From NCBI RefSeq assembly GCF_001190745.1, contig NZ_CP012196.1:1798001-1862000 (forward strand): DNA of 64,000 nt, given 5' to 3'. Source of the DNA: Campylobacter gracilis. Lineage in GTDB: Bacteria > Campylobacterota > Campylobacteria > Campylobacterales > Campylobacteraceae. Position numbers and translations under genes: made by a program. The notes beneath the pieces were generated by a model. That model ran no database searches and was not told the DNA's origin. It saw only the letters and a program-made list of their open reading frames with translations. Shown here in pieces: positions 14,604 to 23,679 of the stretch (positions are counted from its first letter, which is position 1; each line of letters opens with the position of its first letter).

Positions 14604-15247
14604 AAGATAGCTCCGATTTTAATAGATACGCACGCCAGCACGAATGCCAAAAACGAGGCTTCCGAGACGCTTAAAGCCTCGCGACGTTCGTAAAATAGCC
14701 TACCGCAAAATCCTCGCGCGCTCATCACCAGGCTTAAATTTCTTGCTTGCTCAAGCGCCGAAATCGCTAAAATTCCAACTAAATTTGCATAAATTTTATA
14801 GGTGAAAATTCCGCTCGTCCCTACAAATCCGCGCATCCGCAAAAGCGCTTGCAGCCTCGTCAAATCCGAGCGTAAAAAATTTACGAATCGCCCGCAGCAA
14901 TACACCAAAGAGCTTAGCTTTTCGCCGAGTCCCAGCCCGTAAAATCCGCGCGCGAAAAAATATTCATCCTTGCCGTAAAATAGCAAAATCGCAAACGCCA
15001 TTATCAAATTCGCGCGCAAAAATATCACGCCTGTAAGCTCGTAGTTGCCGACTATGGCGGGGCTTAATGCACTTAAAATAGCAAAGATATTTAATACCGC
15101 AAGCCTTGTGCAGACCGCGCGCGCAATCGAAATTTTAAGCGCAAAAAGAAGTAGCGGCGGGGCAAAAAACGCCGCGTAAAGCTGCCCGCTAAGTCCGACG
15201 CCGAAGCTGAAGATGAAAAACGCTAGCAGTGATACGGCGGGGCTCAT
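14600..15247 (-). CDS. nikQ: ECF transporter transmembrane subunit (NikQ/CbiQ), 215 aa
   Basis: The integral membrane T-subunit, with about five or six helices. LLRMRGFVG (about 140-150) and LVMSARGF (about 180-190) are the two A-R-G motifs that contact the ATPases. A longer frame begins at 15307, but the ATG at 15247 forms an ATGA overlap with the nikL stop and gives a normal N-terminus (MSPAVSLLAFFIF), so it is preferred. It couples NikO ATP hydrolysis to metal release from NikM in the inner membrane. Confidence 0.85.
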   Translation of the reverse strand: MSPAVSLLAFFIFSFGVGLSGQLYAAFFAPPLLLFALKISIARAVCTRLAVLNIFAILSALSPAIVGNYELTGVIFLRANLIMAFAILLFYGKDEYFFARGFYGLGLGEKLSSLVYCCGRFVNFLRSDLTRLQALLRMRGFVGTSGIFTYKIYANLVGILAISALEQARNLSLVMSARGFCGRLFYERREALSVSEASFLAFVLACVSIKIGAIL

Positions 15248-15807
15248 TTGCGCGCTCTTTTCGCTAGCCACATTAAGCCAAAAAAGCCGAAAATCAAGGC
15301 CAAACAAAGCGCGATTTTAGGCACCTCGGCGGACTGGCTTTGAAACGCCATGCTTTGAATATCATTTTTGGAGTTTTCTTTCGGCGCGATATTTTCGGGC
15401 GCGCTATCTTTGGACGCGAAATTTTTAGTGGCGTTCAAATTTTGCGGCACAGGATTTTCAGAAACGTCAGAATTTTGCGGCGTGGAATTTTCAGGATCGC
15501 CGGAATCCTGCGGCGTAAAGTTCTCGGCGCTAAATTCCATCTGCGCGCCGTGCCCTGCACCTCCGTAAATTTGAATAGTAAAATTTTTAGCGGGTATTCG
15601 TATGCTCGCAAGCCCCTCTTTATCGGTCCTAGTGCGCAAAATTTCGCGCCCATCCGTACTGATTAAAACTTCGCACTCCATGCAGGGAGAATTTTTATAA
15701 AAATAGCTATAAATCGCCACTCTATCACCCTCTTGAGTCGCAAAAAGATGTAGCGCGTGCGAAAATGCAAAGGAGGTCAAAACCGTTAATAACAATAGCG
15801 CTCTCAT
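15244..15807 (-). CDS. nikL: Nickel ECF accessory subunit (NikL-like), 187 aa
   Basis: A signal peptide (MRALLLLTVLTSFAFSHA) is followed by a periplasmic beta-sandwich (GDRVAIYSYFYKNSPCMECEV, then DKEGLASIRIP) and a C-terminal helix (IALCLALIFGFFGLMWLA). This is the topology of NikL/CbiL-like subunits that assist NikM. Residues about 100-155 are a Ser/Pro/Asn/Glu-rich run of repeated EN-x-x-PQ-x units, an insertion unlike the rest and built of short DNA repeats. Its ATG overlaps the nikM stop by four bases. Confidence 0.75.
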   Translation of the reverse strand: MRALLLLTVLTSFAFSHALHLFATQEGDRVAIYSYFYKNSPCMECEVLISTDGREILRTRTDKEGLASIRIPAKNFTIQIYGGAGHGAQMEFSAENFTPQDSGDPENSTPQNSDVSENPVPQNLNATKNFASKDSAPENIAPKENSKNDIQSMAFQSQSAEVPKIALCLALIFGFFGLMWLAKRARK

Positions 15808-16403
15808 CGCCTCTGTCCGCCGTAAAATTTCGCAATAAAGCTAAGCGCAAAAAGAGTGATGATACCTTCCAAAACAGCCAGGATCGCGCCTTCGAGCGAG
15901 ATGAGCGTCGCGATAGCAAAAAACTCCCGTCCGCTGATGAAAAGCACGAGATCAAGAAACAGCATCGAGCAGACGATCGGCACGAAACCCGCCAAAAATA
16001 GATAAATTTTTTGCGTGCGCACTTTTAGCTCTTGCGCTTTTGCGGCGGCGGCAAGGAGCCCGCCCAAAACCGCCGGAAAGCCGATGACTGCGGTATTTAC
16101 GCCGAGCACGCTAAGCCCTCCGAAGCCGAAAAACACCCCTTGCAAAAATAGCGCAACGAAAATCGCCAAGATCGCGCGCGAGCCCAAAAACGCGCCCACG
16201 AGCCCGCTTAGCATCAGGTGCATGGAGCTGACCCCCACGGGCAGGTGCACGAAAGAGGCGACGAAAAACAGCGCGCTAAAACATGCGATCCTCGGGATTT
16301 CAGACTGCCTTACGCGCCATAAAATCGCCGCTACCGCAGGCGCCGTAACCGCCCAGCCTGCGAGCAGCACGGGCGCGCTCAAAACTCCTTCGCTAATGTG
16401 CAC
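15804..16403 (-). CDS. nikM: Nickel-binding ECF S-component (NikM/CbiM), 199 aa
   Basis: The substrate-binding membrane subunit. The mature N-terminus MHISEGVLSAPVLLAGW is diagnostic: Met1 and His2 take part in Ni/Co coordination in CbiM/NikM. HLPVGVSSMHLMLSGLVG is the second conserved metal-site block. About seven helices. With nikK, nikL, nikQ and nikO it forms a complete nickel importer, which in this group would supply hydrogenase or urease. The ORF at 16393-17172 overlaps its first codons. Confidence 0.9.
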   Translation of the reverse strand: MHISEGVLSAPVLLAGWAVTAPAVAAILWRVRQSEIPRIACFSALFFVASFVHLPVGVSSMHLMLSGLVGAFLGSRAILAIFVALFLQGVFFGFGGLSVLGVNTAVIGFPAVLGGLLAAAAKAQELKVRTQKIYLFLAGFVPIVCSMLFLDLVLFISGREFFAIATLISLEGAILAVLEGIITLFALSFIAKFYGGQRR

Positions 16404-17172
16404 GGCTCGCCTCCTTTAAATCGCTCCCGTTTTTTAGACGCGCAAAAACGCGGGAGCTAGCTAAATTTAAGGCATTTACGACCTTTGCGATAATCGCTTT
16501 GATTGCTACAGGTCTTGTTTTTACGGTTTTAATCGCGGCAAAATTTGCGGCTGTAAAACTCGCGGCTTGCGTCCTATCTGCGGCGGCTGTCAGCGCAAGA
16601 CTCGAAGCGGCCTCGGAACTGCTTTCGGAACCGGTAAATTTGATAAATTTTACGGCTTGCATGGCGCAAGAATTTTCGCTTGCTACATTTGTAAGAGCGA
16701 CAAGCGGATTTTGCGACGCAAAATTTAAGGCTCCGAACAATCTCGGCGCGGTGCTCTCGCGGTAAAACAGAGCCTGTGAAATTTTAAAAGGCAGGGTTTG
16801 CAAAATTTCAAAAAACGAAATTTTGCGTGCTGATATTTTACGCTCGTAAATCCACGGATGTAAAATTTTACGGCTAGAAGCTACTAAGAGCGAATTTCTA
16901 CCGAGCAAAATTTTACGCGGCAGAGCTTCGCTACTTAAAATTCTACTCAGCAAAATTTTGCTCTGTAAAGTTTTAACCAAACCCCGAAACGCAGACTGCG
17001 CGCAGATGCGAAACGACAAAATTCTGCCCCATAAAATTTTAGCCGCAAAATTCGCTGAAAATTCTACGCCCAAAAGTAAAACGCGCGAAAATAAAATTTT
17101 AAAGCTCCGCTCAAACGCAAATTTAAATTTATCCGCAGCGACGCAAATTTCGCCCGAAAAAAGAGATCTCAC
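16393..17172 (-). other. Repeat-derived ORF between nikK and nikM (259 codons), doubtful gene
   Basis: Open from ATG 17172 to a stop 11 bases inside nikM. The product is a biased K/R/S/A/F/L sequence with no domain. The DNA is crowded with AAAATTT/GAATTT hexamers separated by GC-rich words (for example AAAATTTTACG-type units at 16860-17110), the same texture as untranslated gaps. An AAATTT palindrome contains no stop in any frame, so such arrays stay open easily. It could still be translated as a bridge between nikK and nikM. I do not propose a function. Confidence 0.4.
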
Positions 17173-17184
17173 CGAGCCGCTCCG

Positions 17185-17934
17185 TTATTTTTTCAGCTCG
17201 TCTGCTTTGATCCAAAGCACAGCGCCCAGCTCATTTACGGGCTGCTCGCTTCCTTTGGCGGCCTCCTCCTCGCTAAGAGCCGCAAAGCCCCACCAGCCGG
17301 CAACCGGCATCACGAAGCTAAACTCGCCCGCGCCGTTGGTTTTAACGACCTGCGTGACATGCGCCTCGCTAGGGGCTTTGTAGCCCTTATCGTTATATAG
17401 CTCGATCTCCACGTCCGCGCCCGGGACGGGCTTTCCGTGCAGTAAAAAAACTCCGCTAAATATCTCGCCCGCATACAGCGCATAAGGCCGCACTAGCGGC
17501 ACGATCTCCGCCTCTAGCCCGAGCGGCTTATCCCAGCCTTCGCCCGCGCCGTAAGCATCGACGTAGGTTTTGGTGATATGGCGGATCATCTTGCGCTCGG
17601 CCGGCTCGGCATAGGGTTTCGGATCGAAATAAAACGCTAAAAGCGATGGCTTGTCAACTTTAAATTCCGCCGCGAAATAGGAATTTTCACCCTTTTTCTG
17701 CTCTTTTAGGCTACCTAGGAGCGATTTTTTCTCACCATCAATAAAAACGCCAAATTCTGCGGGCTTTTGTAGATTCATAGACTCCTGTAAAAACGGATGG
17801 GAGAATTCCAAATTTAGCTTTAAAGTAGCGTCTTTTTGATCCTCTACTACATTTTTATCCGTCGTAAGAACGCCGAAATGTGCGAACGCAAGGCTCGCTG
17901 CGAAAATTCCTAAAAAAGCAAATTTTGCCTTCAT
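17185..17934 (-). CDS. nikK: Nickel ECF periplasmic component (NikK, DUF4198), 249 aa
   Basis: A signal peptide (MKAKFAFLGIFAASLAFAHF) with the mature protein starting near a His, followed by a DUF4198/NikK fold: LEFSHPFLQESMNLQKP, FYFDPKPYAEP, VPLVRPYALYAGEIFSGVFL, and a C-terminal Ig-like part with NGAGEFSFVMPVAGWWGFAAL. NikK is thought to capture Ni2+ in the periplasm and pass it to NikM. It opens the operon, with a palindrome over its ribosome site. The other components follow after a repeat-rich gap. Confidence 0.85.
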   Translation of the reverse strand: MKAKFAFLGIFAASLAFAHFGVLTTDKNVVEDQKDATLKLNLEFSHPFLQESMNLQKPAEFGVFIDGEKKSLLGSLKEQKKGENSYFAAEFKVDKPSLLAFYFDPKPYAEPAERKMIRHITKTYVDAYGAGEGWDKPLGLEAEIVPLVRPYALYAGEIFSGVFLLHGKPVPGADVEIELYNDKGYKAPSEAHVTQVVKTNGAGEFSFVMPVAGWWGFAALSEEEAAKGSEQPVNELGAVLWIKADELKK

Positions 17935-17961
17935 GTAATACCTTTCATAATAAAATATTAC
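17935..17961. promoter_or_regulatory. Candidate operator GTAATA-N15-TATTAC at nikK start
   Basis: The inverted repeat abuts the nikK ATG and covers its GAAAGG ribosome site. Two six-base half-sites about 21 bases apart centre to centre recall NikR operators (two half-sites with a long spacer). A nickel-responsive repressor acting here is an inference. Confidence 0.4.
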
Positions 17962-18035
17962 GGAATTGTATCACTTTTTTTCATCCGTATTGCTTAAATG
18001 TGGGTTTATTTTGAGTATTTAAAGCAAACTTTGGT

Positions 18036-18041
18036 TAAAAT
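18036..18041 (+). promoter_or_regulatory. -10 box (TAAAAT) of serS
   Basis: TTGGTTAAAATGTCGC lies 34 bases before the serS ATG and after a T/A-rich stretch, the usual form of a Campylobacter housekeeping promoter. Confidence 0.5.
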
Positions 18042-18074
18042 GTCGCAATTTAAATTACCAAAAAGAGGCAGAAA

Positions 18075-19325
18075 ATGATAAATTTAAAACTTATCGAGAC
18101 AAATTTCGACGAATTTAATAAAAAACTCATCGCCAAAAAAGTCCCGCCGCAAACCCTGCAAACGCTACTAGATGCCTACAACGAGCTAAAATCTAAAAAG
18201 ACGGAGTTAGAGAATCTTCAAGCTGTGCAAAACGCAAAGAGCAAGGAGCTCGGCCTCGCCGCACGCGAGGGCAAGGACGTAGGCGCGCTAAAATCGCAGC
18301 TTGAGGAAAACAAGCAAAAGATCCAAAGCCTAAGCGAGCTCGTAAATGAGCGCGAGCAGAGCCTAGAAGCGATCGCCGCGTGCGTACCGAATATCATCGA
18401 CGACGACGTGCCGATCGGCGCGAACGAGAACGAAAACGTCTGTATCAAAAAGGTGCTTGATCCGCGCACATTCGACTTCGCGCCCAAGCAGCACTTCGAT
18501 CTCGGCGAGGCGCTGGGATGGCTTGATTTCGAGCGCGGCGTCAAACTCAGCGGCAGCCGCTTTACCGCGATCCGAGGTCTTGGCGCAAAGCTGAATATGG
18601 CTCTCATCAACTACATGATCGAATTTAACAACTCGCGCGGCTTCGAGCTCGTAAATATGCCGTTTTTGGTGCGCGATCAGATCCTCTACGGTACGGGCCA
18701 GCTGCCTAAATTTAAAGACGACCTCTACCACGTGGACGACGAGGAGCAAAACCTCTACCTGATCCCTACTAGCGAGGTTACGGCGACGAATCTCTTTAGC
18801 GATGAAATTTTACGTAGCGAGGAGCTGCCGATCAAGCTCACCAGCTACAGCCACTGCTTTCGCAAGGAGGCGGGTTCGGCGGGGCGCGATACGCGCGGCA
18901 TGATCCGCCAGCATCAGTTCGAAAAGGTCGAGCTCGTCGCCATCACGCGCCCAGAGGATAGCGCAAAGATGCTTGAGGAGATGATTTCGTGCGCGAGCGA
19001 TCTGCTAGCTAGCCTTGGCCTTCCGCACAGACACATGCTGCTTTGCAGCGGCGATCTGGGCTTTAGCGCCGCAAAGACCGTGGATTTGGAGGTTTGGCTA
19101 CCGGGACAGAACCAATACAGAGAGATCAGCTCGATCAGCAACTGTCGCGATTTTCAGGCGCGTAGAGCCAAGATCCGCTTCAAAGACGGCAAGAAAAACA
19201 GCCTCGTTCACACGCTAAACGGCTCCTCGCTCGCGGTCGGCCGCACGCTGATCGCGGTGATGGAAAATTACCAGCGCAAGGACGGCAGCATCGAAATCCC
19301 GCACGTTTTAGAAAAATATATGTAG
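18075..19325 (+). CDS. serS: Seryl-tRNA synthetase
   Basis: Charges tRNA-Ser with serine using ATP. 416 residues, a normal length. Residues 1-110 form the long coiled-coil arm that grips the tRNA extra arm ([23 protein letters not shown]). The class II core follows: motif 2 is [21 protein letters not shown] and motif 3 is [19 protein letters not shown]. The loop [10 protein letters not shown] is the serine-specific TXE region. A RAGGCAG-like ribosome site precedes ATG 18075. No insertion is present, in contrast to nadD nearby. Confidence 0.97.
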   Translation: MINLKLIETNFDEFNKKLIAKKVPPQTLQTLLDAYNELKSKKTELENLQAVQNAKSKELGLAAREGKDVGALKSQLEENKQKIQSLSELVNEREQSLEAIAACVPNIIDDDVPIGANENENVCIKKVLDPRTFDFAPKQHFDLGEALGWLDFERGVKLSGSRFTAIRGLGAKLNMALINYMIEFNNSRGFELVNMPFLVRDQILYGTGQLPKFKDDLYHVDDEEQNLYLIPTSEVTATNLFSDEILRSEELPIKLTSYSHCFRKEAGSAGRDTRGMIRQHQFEKVELVAITRPEDSAKMLEEMISCASDLLASLGLPHRHMLLCSGDLGFSAAKTVDLEVWLPGQNQYREISSISNCRDFQARRAKIRFKDGKKNSLVHTLNGSSLAVGRTLIAVMENYQRKDGSIEIPHVLEKYM

Positions 19326-19332
19326 GCGGCCC

Positions 19333-20121
19333 GTGCGAAAGCCTTACAAAAACCCCAATTCTAACGTCCGCTTCGCATTCGTTGGATTTTGCGCGGAAAA
19401 ATTTAGAAAGCGCGGCGTTGAATTTTTTGCGCTGCAAAACACAGGATTTTTTGCAACAAAATTTGGTAGCACGAAATTTTGCAGCGCAGAGCCCGGGGCA
19501 CGCGATGCCAAGCTTCGCGATTTTAAATTTTGCAATGAAACGCTTCGTCATACGCGACAAATTCGGCAATCACGGCACTCACATTTTAAATTTCACGACG
19601 AGAAATTTGATGGCGCGAAATTTACAACCTACGGAACGGAATTTTTAGGAGCAAACTTTCGTGGCGCGGAATTCTGCAAATCAAAATTTAGGACACGCGG
19701 CGTCAAATTTTACAAAGCAGAATTGCGCGAGACGGGTTTTTTAGCTTGCACTGCGAAATTTTATGCGGCTAAATTTCACGGCGTGAAATTTCAGGAGATG
19801 AAGTTCCAGACGCTAAATTTAGAGCTTAAAATAAAATTTAACGCAGCGAAATTCGGCGGGGTAAAATTCCGCGATGGCGCGCTTTTAAAATTTGCCGCCG
19901 CAAAAGGGCTGCGACGCGGTCCTAGTCTTTGCGCCGCTGCGCCTTTTAAATTTACTGCGCTGCAAAACGCGGGATTTTTTGCAAGAAAATTTGACGAAAC
20001 GGAATTTTGCGACGTAAAATTTCATAAAGTAAGATTGCGCCACGCAAGATTTTGCGGCGCAGAATTTGCGGCGAAGGGCGAGAAATTTTGCGGCATGAAA
20101 CGGCGCGGAGCGGGCGCGTGA
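19333..20121 (+). other. Repeat-derived ORF between serS and nadD (262 codons), doubtful gene
   Basis: Begins with GTG/ATG-like codons just after serS and ends in a TGA that overlaps the GTG start of nadD by four bases. The product is dominated by KF dipeptides at short intervals (AKFHGVKF, EFCKSKF and similar). This superficially imitates pentapeptide-repeat proteins but arises because each AAATTT hexamer reads as Lys-Phe in this frame. I count about 27 RAATTY hexamers in 19381-20100. It is best seen as an array of short DNA elements. The exact start/stop overlap with nadD leaves coupled translation possible. Confidence 0.4.
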
Positions 20122-21776
20122 AGATCGCGCTTTTCGGCGGCAGTTTCGATCCGCCGCACGCAGGACACGACGTCGCGGTAAAGGCGATTTTATCGAGCTT
20201 AAAGCCCGATTTGCTGGTCATAATGCCGTCGTTTCTAAACCCGTTTAAAAAGAGCTTTTCAGCGCCGCCGCAGCTGCGGCTTAGATGGTGCCGCGCGCTG
20301 TGGAGCGACGCCTCGCATGTGGAGGTGAGCGATTATGAAATTTCGCAAAACGTGCCGGTACCCACGATACAAAGCGTGAAATTTCTGCTAGAAAAATACG
20401 GCATACACGACAAAATCACGGCGGAGACGGCAGCCACGGCGAGCAAAACCCCGACGGCCGTAACGGATAGGGCTCTACCTGACGGCGTAAATATCGCGGG
20501 AGAAATTTGCGCCGATGCTCATATTTCGGGCAGCGCAGGCGAAATTTTGCCCAGCAAGGCGGATAGGACTTTGCCGTACGGCATAGCTAAAATTTCAAGC
20601 GACAATGCCTGCACCGCCATTAATACGGATAGAGTAAGTATCTCCGCTAACGCAAAAAACAAAATTCTGCAAGGCAGCGTGGCAGATGAAATTTTGATCT
20701 GCAATGGAAGTAAAACAAAGGGGATTTCGCAAAGCACGGCGAGTGGAATTTCGGGCGGCTGCAAAAGTAATGCGGGCGGTGCAAACGACGTAAGCAAAAT
20801 TTTAAGTGCAGATAAAATTTCAAGCGTCGTCGCAAGCAAAGTGTCCGATATCGCCATGAGAGAAATTTCAAACTCCGTCGGGGGCGAAATTTCGAGTATT
20901 AGCAAAATTCCGAGCACTGTCCGGAACGAAATTTTAAGCGCAGACGCGAGCGAAATCACAAATGCAAGCGTAATTTCAAGCCCCGTTGCAAGCGAAATTC
21001 CAAGCGACAATGCGAATTGTATGGCCGACATAGGCGACGCAAATTGCGTGGGTAGCGCAAATAGCGCAGGTGACACAGGCGGCGTAAATTGCATGAATGG
21101 CGCAAATGACATGCATGACGCGAGCGATGTGAGCAGTGCAGATGAAGCAAGCAAAGCAAATAGTGCAAGCGGCACGGATACAATATCAAAGCTCTACATC
21201 GTCGTGGGTGCCGACAACCTAGCCGAGCTTCATAAATGGCGCGATTTTAGCGAGCTGCAAAAATTAGCGGAGTTTGTAGTGCTTACGAGACCCGGCTACG
21301 AGATCCCGCGGCAATGGGCGGCTCTAAGGCGCATCGAGATTGCCGTAGATACAAGCTCAAGCGGTTTTAGGCGAGATTTCAAAGGCGAAATCCCACCCAA
21401 GATCGCAGCAGAGGTCATAAAATTTTATAAAAGGAAAGATATGCAAGATCCAAAGCAAAGGGCGGAGCGGATCGCCGAAATTTTAAACGAAAAGAAAGCC
21501 GAAGATATCCAGATCATCGATATGAGTGAGCGCGAATACATCGCAAAGCTCGTAGTAATCGCTACTACGCTAACCTCTCGCCACGCAGCCTCGCTTATCG
21601 AGGAGCTAAAAAGCGTGCTAAAGCCGCTCGGCGAGGAGTTTTTGGCTATTGAAAGCGGCGATGAGTGGAGCGTCGTCGATCTCGGCGACATCATAGTCCA
21701 TCTCATCAGCGAGGCTTACCGCGCCAAATACAATATCGAGGACTTCCTCGACAAGCTCAAAAAAGAGCAATTTTAA
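20118..21776 (+). CDS. nadD: Nicotinate-nucleotide adenylyltransferase with ~260-residue insertion, in frame with RsfS
   Basis: NadD makes deamido-NAD from nicotinate mononucleotide and ATP. GTG 20118 opens VKIALFGGSFDPPHAGHD, the nucleotide-binding loop with the H-x-G-H motif. KLYIVVGADNLAELHKW, VVLTRPGYE and DTSSSGFRRDFKGEIPP (the ISSTxIR region) follow. Between residues about 97 and 356 lies a Ser/Ala/Ile/Asn/Asp-rich insertion built on repeated EI/KI codons from AAATT/GAAATT units; normal NadD is 180-220 residues. After a typical NadD end (IAAEVIKFYKRKD) there is no stop, and the frame runs into RsfS. Nearby serS and the downstream transporter are normal. Confidence 0.88.
   Translation: MKIALFGGSFDPPHAGHDVAVKAILSSLKPDLLVIMPSFLNPFKKSFSAPPQLRLRWCRALWSDASHVEVSDYEISQNVPVPTIQSVKFLLEKYGIHDKITAETAATASKTPTAVTDRALPDGVNIAGEICADAHISGSAGEILPSKADRTLPYGIAKISSDNACTAINTDRVSISANAKNKILQGSVADEILICNGSKTKGISQSTASGISGGCKSNAGGANDVSKILSADKISSVVASKVSDIAMREISNSVGGEISSISKIPSTVRNEILSADASEITNASVISSPVASEIPSDNANCMADIGDANCVGSANSAGDTGGVNCMNGANDMHDASDVSSADEASKANSASGTDTISKLYIVVGADNLAELHKWRDFSELQKLAEFVVLTRPGYEIPRQWAALRRIEIAVDTSSSGFRRDFKGEIPPKIAAEVIKFYKRKDMQDPKQRAERIAEILNEKKAEDIQIIDMSEREYIAKLVVIATTLTSRHAASLIEELKSVLKPLGEEFLAIESGDEWSVVDLGDIIVHLISEAYRAKYNIEDFLDKLKKEQF
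21441..21776 (+). CDS. rsfS: Ribosomal silencing factor RsfS (own internal start within nadD frame)
   Basis: RsfS binds L14 of the large ribosomal subunit and blocks subunit joining when nutrients are scarce. ATG 21441 has an AAAGGAAAG ribosome site and gives 111 residues: MQDPKQRAERIAEIL, then LVVIATTLTSRHAASLIEEL, then EWSVVDLGDIIVHLISEAYR. These are the standard RsfS blocks. It is in the same frame as nadD with no stop between, so both a NadD-RsfS fusion and a separate RsfS from the internal start could be made. nadD-rsfS adjacency is common in related species. Confidence 0.9.
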   Translation: MQDPKQRAERIAEILNEKKAEDIQIIDMSEREYIAKLVVIATTLTSRHAASLIEELKSVLKPLGEEFLAIESGDEWSVVDLGDIIVHLISEAYRAKYNIEDFLDKLKKEQF

Positions 21777-21785
21777 GGAGGGAGC

Positions 21786-23153
21786 GTGCCGAGACAGACC
21801 TGGAGCAGCAAGCTCACATATATTTTAACCGTCGCGGGCGCCACGATCGGCTTTGGTTGCACGTGGCGGTTTCCGTATTTAGTCGGCGAAAACGGCGGCG
21901 GCGCCTACGTGCTCGTATTTTGCATCGCGATGATCGTGCTTGGCATCCCGATGATCTTGGTAGAAAACGTCATCGGACGTCGCGCGCTAAGGAACTGCGT
22001 CGATGCCTTCACAGCGCCTAAAAAGGACGGCTCGCGCATAAAGCCCGCTTGGAAGATCGTAGGTATCATGGGCGTAATCGGCGCGTTTGGAATTTTGGCC
22101 TACTATATGGTTCTTGGCGGCTGGGTGCTAACCTACATCGTAAACATCGTAAGCGGCAACTTCGACCTCTCCGCGCGGATCACAGATCCCACATTTACGC
22201 AGAAATTCTACGCAGATCACATCGAAAATAGCCCGCTTGGCGTCGGAGGCTACACGATCGTTTTCATAGCGATCAACTGGTATATTTTGAAAAACGGCAT
22301 CATCGAAGGGATCGAAAAATTCGTAAAATTTCTAATGCCCGCGCTATTTTTGTGCTTCATCGCAGTAATCCTTACAAATTTAACGCTCGAAGGCGCAAAG
22401 GAAGGCGTGAAATTTTACCTCGGCGTCGATTTTGCAAAGATCACGCCTAAGCTTTTGATCGACGTTTTGGGACAGGTCTTTTTCGCGCTCTCGCTCGGAT
22501 TCGGCGTGATGATCACGCTGTCTAGCTTTTTAAACAAAGACGAGAAGCTAATGCAAACAGCCACCATCACCGCAGTCGTAAACACCCTCATCGCCGTGCT
22601 TGCGGGCTTTATGATCTTCCCGTCGCTCTTTAGCGCGGGGCTTGAGCCGAGCAGCGGCTCGTCACTGGTTTTTAAAAGCCTTCCGATCGCGTTTTCGCAC
22701 ATGCCGTTCGGCAACGCCGTCGCGGTGGTCTTTCTCTCGATCCTGCTCATCGCCGCGCTTACGACGTCAATCACGATCTATCAGGTCATCATAAATTTCG
22801 TCGAGGAGCGCTTCTCATTTTCAACGCTAAAGGCGGTAAATTTAACGCTCGGTGGCGTCTTCGTGCTCGGCAACCTGCCCTGCATACTCTCAAGCAGCGT
22901 ACTTGCGGACTTTAAAATTCTGGGGCGCTCGGTTTTCGACGCCTTCGACTTCGTAAGCGCGAACGTATTTTTCGTGCTAACGGCGCTTCTATGCTGCATC
23001 TACGTAGGCTGGGTGCTAAAAAAGGATGCGATCTACGAGGTCACCAACGAAGGCGATCTCGGCGCGAGGCTCGCGGGAGTTTGGTTTTTATACGTCAAAT
23101 TTATCCTGCCGCTCATCATCGCGGTGATCTTCGGATACGGGATTTTCGGCTAA
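21786..23153 (+). CDS. Sodium:neurotransmitter-symporter (NSS) family transporter
   Basis: A 455-residue inner-membrane protein with about 11-12 helices that would import an amino acid with Na+. GTG 21786 lies behind AAGGAGGGA, a very strong ribosome site. Helix 1 carries the unwound substrate motif (AGATIGFGCTWRFPYLVGENGGGAY). LGFGVMITLSSF is the helix 6 region, and LLIAALTTSITIYQVI is the helix 8 Na2-site region. It resembles the bacterial TnaT/MhsT group; the substrate is not readable. It begins nine bases after rsfS and is probably co-transcribed. Confidence 0.93.
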   Translation: MPRQTWSSKLTYILTVAGATIGFGCTWRFPYLVGENGGGAYVLVFCIAMIVLGIPMILVENVIGRRALRNCVDAFTAPKKDGSRIKPAWKIVGIMGVIGAFGILAYYMVLGGWVLTYIVNIVSGNFDLSARITDPTFTQKFYADHIENSPLGVGGYTIVFIAINWYILKNGIIEGIEKFVKFLMPALFLCFIAVILTNLTLEGAKEGVKFYLGVDFAKITPKLLIDVLGQVFFALSLGFGVMITLSSFLNKDEKLMQTATITAVVNTLIAVLAGFMIFPSLFSAGLEPSSGSSLVFKSLPIAFSHMPFGNAVAVVFLSILLIAALTTSITIYQVIINFVEERFSFSTLKAVNLTLGGVFVLGNLPCILSSSVLADFKILGRSVFDAFDFVSANVFFVLTALLCCIYVGWVLKKDAIYEVTNEGDLGARLAGVWFLYVKFILPLIIAVIFGYGIFG

Positions 23154-23679
23154 ATTTAAAGCCGCAAGAGTTTTAAATTTTTAAATTTGCCTGCGGCGGC
23201 GCGACGGAATTTTAAAATTCCATTCGCTCTGTTACGTACGCTGTGGCGTAAGTTTTTACTCGGTGCGACACATTGTATTGAAACTTGCGGCACGGCGGTC
23301 TTGCGACTAGGTGCGAGACACTGCACCGCAGTTATAATATAAATTCAGCGCAGGCGTAGCCTGCCCCTTGTAAAGCGTCGTCGGGGGTTAGGTGGGGTTT
23401 GGGGCGAGTAGAGCAATACGGTGCTGCAGAAGCGGCGCCGTCTCTGCGAGAAGTGTGCCCTCGCAACCGGGGCTCCTTCCCGCCCCATAGAAAGCTTTAA
23501 CGCGTCTAGCGAAGTGGGCGTCAGAATTTTAAATTTTATCTGCACGCGCCGTGCAAGCGTGATGACAAGCGCAAAAAGGCGCGGCTAAATTTTAAAATTT
23601 CATTTGCCGCCGCACTTTAAAATTTCCGCGACAAGCGCGCGATAAAATTTAAAATTTAGCCGCAATTTAGGGGTTTGCA
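23154..23679. repeat. Gap of mixed repeats after the NSS gene
   Basis: Holds several AAATTT/AAAATTT clusters at both edges (23154-23215 and 23525-23660) and a GC-rich middle with no convincing ORF, tRNA or terminator. A 66-codon minus-strand frame here lacks a start context and is not counted as a gene. Confidence 0.5.

Noticed and set aside
19333-20121. A true pentapeptide-repeat protein
   Set aside because: The KF periodicity follows the AAATTT hexamers and lacks the regular five-residue A(D/N)LxX register.
20519-21175. 218-codon minus-strand ORF within nadD
   Set aside because: It mirrors the repetitive NadD insert; AAATTT palindromes keep all frames open.
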